From assembly GCF_003026395.1 (NCBI RefSeq), contig NZ_PYOO01000012.1, forward strand, positions 1-64,000: 64,000 nucleotides of DNA, given 5' to 3'. The stretch comes from Photobacterium iliopiscarium. Lineage in GTDB: Bacteria > Pseudomonadota > Gammaproteobacteria > Enterobacterales > Vibrionaceae. Below, piece by piece: positions 59,706 to 64,000 of the stretch. The notes beneath the pieces are model-generated. The model did not search any database. It worked only from the letters and a program-made list of their open reading frames with translations, and was not told the origin of the DNA. The position numbers and the translations under genes are program-made. Numbering within the stretch: the stretch's first letter is position 1; each line of letters begins with the position of its first letter.

Positions 59706-60284
59706 TTAACGGGGTTGAATTGGACTATTTTTAGGACGAGCCTGTGAGACGCGATGTAAATAAACCGTGATACTCTCTGATGAAGCAAGGATCTTGCCAT
59801 TGTTAAGTAATTGGATTTGAATTTGGTGGCTACCACGATCGATATTCGTCAGTTGCCATGTTAGCTCTGTTTGAGGCGTACCGTTAACTTTGCCATCGAT
59901 AACTAATTGCGCTTGAAGCTTTTTATTGAGTTTACGGTTGCTGACGGCTCGTACTTTGATATCACCGTCATTGCTGCGAATAGTTTGTTGATGTACTGGC
60001 GCTAATAAACTAATCGTTGCTGCGGGGAGTGATGGTTCAGCTTCAGTGGTGATTGATATGAGTTCTACATTGTCAGCTTGAGTGATGTTTACTTCAGTTG
60101 CTTGAATGTTGTGCTGCACTTCAGTAACGGATAGTTCAACGGTGCTGGCTTGTAGGGTATCAGGAGTGTCGCTAAAATGGACCACGCCATTATCATCAGT
60201 CCAAGAGTAGATCGTTGTTGTTGCTACTGCGGCGCTCGCTGCTGTTGTCAATAACAGCATTGATACCAGATTAATGAGTTTCAT
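59706..60284 (-). CDS. DUF4124 periplasmic protein
   Basis: A 192-residue exported protein with a signal peptide (about 1-21, ending ASAAVA) and a DUF4124 domain directly after it (IYSWTDDNGVVHFSDTPD), followed by a beta-rich region around 90-175 of the kind that binds envelope polymers or other proteins. I know no function for the family. It lies between glnA and glnL on the same strand; in E. coli that gap has no gene. Confidence 0.82.
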   Translation of the reverse strand: MKLINLVSMLLLTTAASAAVATTTIYSWTDDNGVVHFSDTPDTLQASTVELSVTEVQHNIQATEVNITQADNVELISITTEAEPSLPAATISLLAPVHQQTIRSNDGDIKVRAVSNRKLNKKLQAQLVIDGKVNGTPQTELTWQLTNIDRGSHQIQIQLLNNGKILASSESITVYLHRVSQARPKNSPIQPR

Positions 60285-60356
60285 CCGTTAACTCTCCAGC
60301 AAGACCTTGATGGTCAATAAATCCTTTATTGTTACTGCTTTTGTTGTGGTAGCAAG

Positions 60357-60385
60357 ATCAAAAAGACCTGCGTGTGAGGCAGGCC
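60357..60385 (-). terminator. terminator after glnA
   Basis: On the minus strand AGGCCTGC, a loop and GCAGGTCT pair with one G-U, followed by TTTTT. It separates glnA from the DUF4124 gene. Confidence 0.7.
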
Positions 60386-60418
60386 TAAATCTTGACTGTT
60401 AAGTCGTAATTATATTAC

Positions 60419-61828
60419 TTAAACAGAGTAGTAAAGTTCAAATTCTAATGGATGTACTGCCATATTGATTTTCTCTACATCTTGCTCTTTTAGCGTGATG
60501 TAAGAATCAATAAAGTCATTAGAGAATACGCCACCAGAAGTTAAGAATTCACGATCATCGTCAAGCGCTTGTAGTGCAATTTGTAGTGACTCTGCAACTT
60601 TTGGAATTTCTGCAGCTTCTTCTGCTGGTAAGTCGTAAAGGTCTTTATCCATTGCTTCGCCTGGGTGGATCTTGTTAGCGATACCATCAAGGCCAGCCAT
60701 TAGCATTGCTGCAAAGGCTAGGTATGGGTTCGCTGCTGGATCACCAAAGCGTACTTCGATACGACGTGCTTTTGGACTTGGTACGACTGGAATACGGATT
60801 GATGCAGAACGGTTACGTGCAGAGTAAGCCAACATAACAGGTGCTTCGTAGCCAGGGACTAGACGCTTGTATGAGTTCGTAGCAGGGTTGGCAAAGGCGT
60901 TGATTGCACGTGCGTGCTTAATGATACCGCCGATGTAGAACAATGCCATTTCAGATAGGCCGCCGTACTTATCACCTGCAAATAGGTTAACACCATCTTT
61001 AGCCAGTGACATGTGAACGTGCATACCTGAGCCATTATCACCAACCAGTGGTTTAGGCATAAAGGTTGCTGTTTTACCAAACGCGTGTGCCACGTTATGA
61101 ACAACATACTTATAAATCTGAATTTCATCAGCTTTATTGGTTAATGTATTGAAACGAGTTGCGATCTCGTTTTGACCTGCGGTCGCGACTTCATGGTGGT
61201 GAGCTTCAACAACCAGTCCCATTTCTTCCATGATCAAACACATTGCAGAGCGAATGTCTTGTGATGAATCAACAGGAGCGACTGGGAAATAACCGCCTTT
61301 AACGCCTGGACGGTGACCTTTGTTACCGCCTTCAATTTTAGTGCCGCTGTTCCATGCTGCTTCAATGTCGTCAATCTTAAAGAATGAACCTGACATATCA
61401 GTATTAAATCGCACGTCATCAAAGAGGAAGAATTCTGGTTCAGGTCCGACTAAAACATTGTCAGCAAAACCTGCTGAACGCATGAATTCTTCTGCACGTT
61501 TAGCGATTGAGCGAGGGTCACGATCGTAGCCTTGCATTGTTGCTGGCTCAAGAATATCACAACGAATATTTAGGGTTGCGTCTTCAGTAAATGGGTCAAG
61601 TACCGCACTTGCTGCATCAGGCATCATTACCATGTCTGATTCATTAATGCCTTTCCAGCCAGCTACAGAAGAGCCATCAAACATTTTACCTTCTTCAAAA
61701 AAATCAGCATCGATTTGATGAGATGGAATAGAAATGTGCTGTTCTTTACCTTTGGTATCGGTAAAACGTAGGTCAATAAACTTAACTTCATTTTCCTGGA
61801 TCAGTGCTAATACGTTTTCAACTGACAT
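60419..61828 (-). CDS. glnA: glutamine synthetase type I
   Basis: A 469-residue dodecamer-forming enzyme that makes glutamine from glutamate and ammonia. Blocks seen are [95 protein letters not shown], and KDLYDLP with the Tyr that is adenylylated by GlnE. The start follows GGAGG. Upstream are a sigma-54 promoter and two NtrC boxes. Confidence 0.98.
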   Translation of the reverse strand: MSVENVLALIQENEVKFIDLRFTDTKGKEQHISIPSHQIDADFFEEGKMFDGSSVAGWKGINESDMVMMPDAASAVLDPFTEDATLNIRCDILEPATMQGYDRDPRSIAKRAEEFMRSAGFADNVLVGPEPEFFLFDDVRFNTDMSGSFFKIDDIEAAWNSGTKIEGGNKGHRPGVKGGYFPVAPVDSSQDIRSAMCLIMEEMGLVVEAHHHEVATAGQNEIATRFNTLTNKADEIQIYKYVVHNVAHAFGKTATFMPKPLVGDNGSGMHVHMSLAKDGVNLFAGDKYGGLSEMALFYIGGIIKHARAINAFANPATNSYKRLVPGYEAPVMLAYSARNRSASIRIPVVPSPKARRIEVRFGDPAANPYLAFAAMLMAGLDGIANKIHPGEAMDKDLYDLPAEEAAEIPKVAESLQIALQALDDDREFLTSGGVFSNDFIDSYITLKEQDVEKINMAVHPLEFELYYSV

Positions 61829-61910
61829 CTTGAGTAACCTCCGGTGTTATTTAGGGCGATGGCCGCAAACTTTGTGCTCATACTGTGATGAGCAAATCTA
61901 AAAGTATTAA

Positions 61911-61926
61911 AGCGAAAACCATGCCA
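61911..61926 (-). promoter_or_regulatory. sigma-54 promoter of glnA
   Basis: On the minus strand TGGCAT-GGTTT-TCGCT fits TGGCAC-N5-TTGCW with the -24 GG and -12 GC correctly spaced. The TCGC element is the same as in E. coli glnAp2. The start of transcription would be near 61900, 70 bases before the gene. Confidence 0.82.
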
Positions 61927-61988
61927 ACTTTTAAAAGCCCCTGAAATGCGTGTTTATAGCATTTAAAGCACTTTTTCCTATCCTTATT

Positions 61989-62026
61989 TGCACTATTATG
62001 GTGAGGTGCCGCACTAATTTGGTGCA
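61989..62026 (-). promoter_or_regulatory. two NtrC binding sites upstream of glnA
   Basis: TGCACTATTATGGTGAG (61989-62005) and CGCACTAATTTGGTGCA (62010-62026) both fit TGCAC-N7-GTGCA with one or two changes. Their centres are 21 bases apart, two turns of the helix, and about 100 and 120 bases from the sigma-54 start: the layout of a glnA enhancer. Confidence 0.85.
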
Positions 62027-62309
62027 GCATTGGAATGTATTGAAAGAGGTGCAAGATCTCTTTATTCATTCATCCATTCAATAGTCGTACTACTATGGTG
62101 ATGAGGCTAAATATTGTCAATCTGTGAGGTAGATAATTTTGGGTTTTATTGTTAATTTAGCGCTATCTAAACGTTGTAAAAAAGAACATTGATTATGCTT
62201 TTGGGTGAATTATTACTTATTTATCGTACGAATAAAGCGTATGAAAAAAATAAAAATAGCCAAAAAAGTGAGTAAAAATGCGGCTCTAGAGAGAAATCGT
62301 AAAAAAGCC

Positions 62310-62325
62310 GGTGATATAAATCACA
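62310..62325. promoter_or_regulatory. possible CRP site upstream of typA
   Basis: GGTGATATAAATCACA fits TGTGA-N6-TCACA with one change, about 103 bases before the typA start. Apart from this, the glnA promoter and the NtrC boxes, the 599-base gap 61829-62427 shows AT-rich DNA without a gene. Confidence 0.4.
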
Positions 62326-62427
62326 TATTTCGTGGGTTTTAGCGTAAAATCTGTTAAATTATGAGCCGTTTTTTTAATCAAGTAGCCTCTATTAAGACGC
62401 TGCATGTTCTGAGTGAATCTGAAACTA

Positions 62428-64000
62428 ATGTCTAATCAATCGATCGATAACTTAAGAAATATCGCAATTATTGCTCACGTTGACCACGGTAAAACTACCC
62501 TGGTTGATAAACTTCTACAGCAATCTGGCACGTTAGAGGGTCGCGGCGAAGCCGAAGAACGTGTTATGGATTCTAATGATATCGAAAAAGAGCGTGGCAT
62601 TACCATTCTTGCTAAGAACACAGCAATTAACTGGAATGACTACCGCATCAATATCGTAGACACCCCTGGACACGCAGACTTCGGTGGTGAAGTTGAGCGT
62701 ATCATGTCTATGGTTGACTCTGTATTGCTTATCGTTGACGCAGTTGACGGCCCAATGCCTCAAACTCGTTTCGTAACGCAAAAAGCGTTTGCATACGGTC
62801 TTAAGCCAATCGTTGTAATCAACAAGATTGACCGTCCAGGTGCACGTCCTGAGTGGGTTATGGATCAAATCTTTGACCTATTTGACAACCTTGGCGCAAC
62901 TGACGAACAACTAGATTTCACAACTGTTTACGCATCAGCGCTAAACGGTTGGGCAACAATGGAAGAAGGCGAAGTTGGCGAGAACATGGAACCATTGTTC
63001 CAAGCTGTTGTTGATAACGTTGCTGCACCATTTGTTGACGTTGATGGCCCACTACAGATGCAAATCTCTCAGTTAGATTACAGCTCTTACGTTGGTGTTA
63101 TCGGTGTTGCTCGTATCGCTCGTGGTACTGTTGCTCCAAACCAACAAGTTACTATCATCGGTGCTGACGGTACTAAGCGTAACGGTAAAGTAGGTACAGT
63201 TCTTGGTTACCTAGGTCTTGAGCGTTACGAAGTTACTGAAGCGAAAGCGGGTGACATCATTGCAATCACAGGTCTTGGCGAGCTTAAGATTTCTGACACT
63301 ATCTGTGACGTAAACACTGTTGAAGCATTACCAGCATTGTCTGTTGATGAACCAACTGTAACCATGACTTTCCAAGTAAACACTTCACCGTTTGCTGGTA
63401 AAGAAGGTAAGTATGTTACTTCACGTAACATCCTTGAGCGTCTACAAAAAGAATTAGTACACAACGTAGCATTGCGCGTTGAAGAAACTGAAAGTCCAGA
63501 CCGTTTCCGTGTTTCAGGCCGTGGTGAACTTCACCTATCTATCCTGATTGAAAACATGCGTCGTGAAGGTTATGAGCTAGCAGTATCTCGCCCAGAAGTT
63601 ATCATCAAAGAAGAAGATGGTAAGCTAATGGAACCGTTTGAAATTGTAACTATCGATGTAATTGAAGAGCATCAAGGTAGTGTAATGGAGAAAATCGGTA
63701 TCCGTAAGGGTGAGCTAAAAGACATGGCACCAGATGGTAAAGGCCGTGTTCGTATGGACTTTATGATGCCTTCTCGTGGTCTTATCGGTTTCCAAACAGA
63801 ATTCCTAACAATGACGTCTGGTTCTGGTCTTATCTACCACACATTTGATCACTACGGTCCTCACAAGGGCGGTACTATCGGTCAACGTGCAAACGGCGTA
63901 TTGATCTCTAACGGTACTGGTAAAGCGGTAACATATTCGCTATTCAACCTACAAGAGCGTGGCCGTCTGTTTGCTGAACACGGTGATGAAGTATATGAAG
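62428..64000 (+). CDS. typA: translational GTPase TypA/BipA (partial, runs off the end)
   Basis: An EF-G-like GTPase that helps 50S assembly and adaptation to cold or stress. The frame from ATG 62428 stays open to the last base, 524 codons of about 600. The GTPase domain has G1 [19 protein letters not shown]2 EKERGITI, G3 [12 protein letters not shown] and G4 VVINKIDRP; then domain II ([20 protein letters not shown]), the EF-G-like III and V domains ([16 protein letters not shown]), and the start of the family-specific C-terminal domain ([17 protein letters not shown]). It is divergent from glnA, as in E. coli. The 3' end is missing only because the window stops. Confidence 0.97.
   Translation, partial: MSNQSIDNLRNIAIIAHVDHGKTTLVDKLLQQSGTLEGRGEAEERVMDSNDIEKERGITILAKNTAINWNDYRINIVDTPGHADFGGEVERIMSMVDSVLLIVDAVDGPMPQTRFVTQKAFAYGLKPIVVINKIDRPGARPEWVMDQIFDLFDNLGATDEQLDFTTVYASALNGWATMEEGEVGENMEPLFQAVVDNVAAPFVDVDGPLQMQISQLDYSSYVGVIGVARIARGTVAPNQQVTIIGADGTKRNGKVGTVLGYLGLERYEVTEAKAGDIIAITGLGELKISDTICDVNTVEALPALSVDEPTVTMTFQVNTSPFAGKEGKYVTSRNILERLQKELVHNVALRVEETESPDRFRVSGRGELHLSILIENMRREGYELAVSRPEVIIKEEDGKLMEPFEIVTIDVIEEHQGSVMEKIGIRKGELKDMAPDGKGRVRMDFMMPSRGLIGFQTEFLTMTSGSGLIYHTFDHYGPHKGGTIGQRANGVLISNGTGKAVTYSLFNLQERGRLFAEHGDEVYE

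Overview
The window is chromosomal DNA of a marine gammaproteobacterium, most likely a Photobacterium-type member of the Vibrionaceae. This is judged from protein sequence similarity recalled from memory, from gene order (cyaA/cyaY-lptM-lysA-dapF-xerC-yigB-uvrD, polA-spf-engB, yihI-DUF2489-hemN, typA/glnA-glnL-glnG), and from the regulatory RNAs present (RyhB, Spot 42, a CsrB-type RNA). The DNA is moderately AT-rich and almost all of it is housekeeping sequence. No search could be run.

Layout. 1-1724: a 5S rRNA gene closing an rRNA operon, a 9-bp minisatellite, and an IS4-family element with a broken transposase that landed in the crcB terminator. 1744-9165: crcB, a universal stress gene, then a TPP riboswitch driving thiCEFSGH. 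9227-12540: a large aminopeptidase P and a Bcr/CflA exporter. 12840-23088: rmuC, ubiE-ubiJ-ubiB, tatABC, tatD, hemB, asnC, rsmJ and a Cys/Lys-rich unknown. 23162-30570: a tiny membrane protein, hemCDXY, and the divergent cyaA. 30653-39900: cyaY, lptM, lysA, dapF, xerC, yigB and uvrD, interrupted by a four-gene copper-type RiPP (bufferin-like) operon. 39970-46256: ggt, recQ, a preQ1 riboswitch with yhhQ, ryhB, elbB. 46633-50957: polA, Spot 42, a candidate new small RNA, a possible 30-residue ORF, engB. 51099-55819: cytochrome c4, a CsrB-type RNA, a methyltransferase, yihI, DUF2489, hemN. 55938-64000: add, glnG, glnL, a DUF4124 protein, glnA with a sigma-54 promoter and two NtrC boxes, and typA running off the end.

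How the genes work together. Three connected themes are visible: thiamine synthesis under direct TPP feedback; tetrapyrrole synthesis (hemB, hemCD, hemN) with tatABC and a c-type cytochrome; and global regulation, with adenylate cyclase, Spot 42 (carbon), RyhB (iron), CsrB (secondary metabolism and motility in relatives) and NtrBC-glnA (nitrogen) all in one window. DNA repair genes (rmuC, uvrD, recQ, polA) are scattered through it, two of them with LexA-like operators.

The most distinctive accessory system is the leftward operon at 35110-37482: a small secreted Cys-containing precursor (DUF2282), a DUF692 multinuclear iron enzyme, a DUF2063 partner and a DoxX membrane protein. All four genes overlap, and together they form a bufferin-type modified-peptide system. 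The best candidates for undescribed elements are the terminator-bearing transcript at about 49932-50032, the small ORF at 50173-50265, the 30-residue membrane protein at 23162-23254, and the ThiD-like remnant fused to ThiE.
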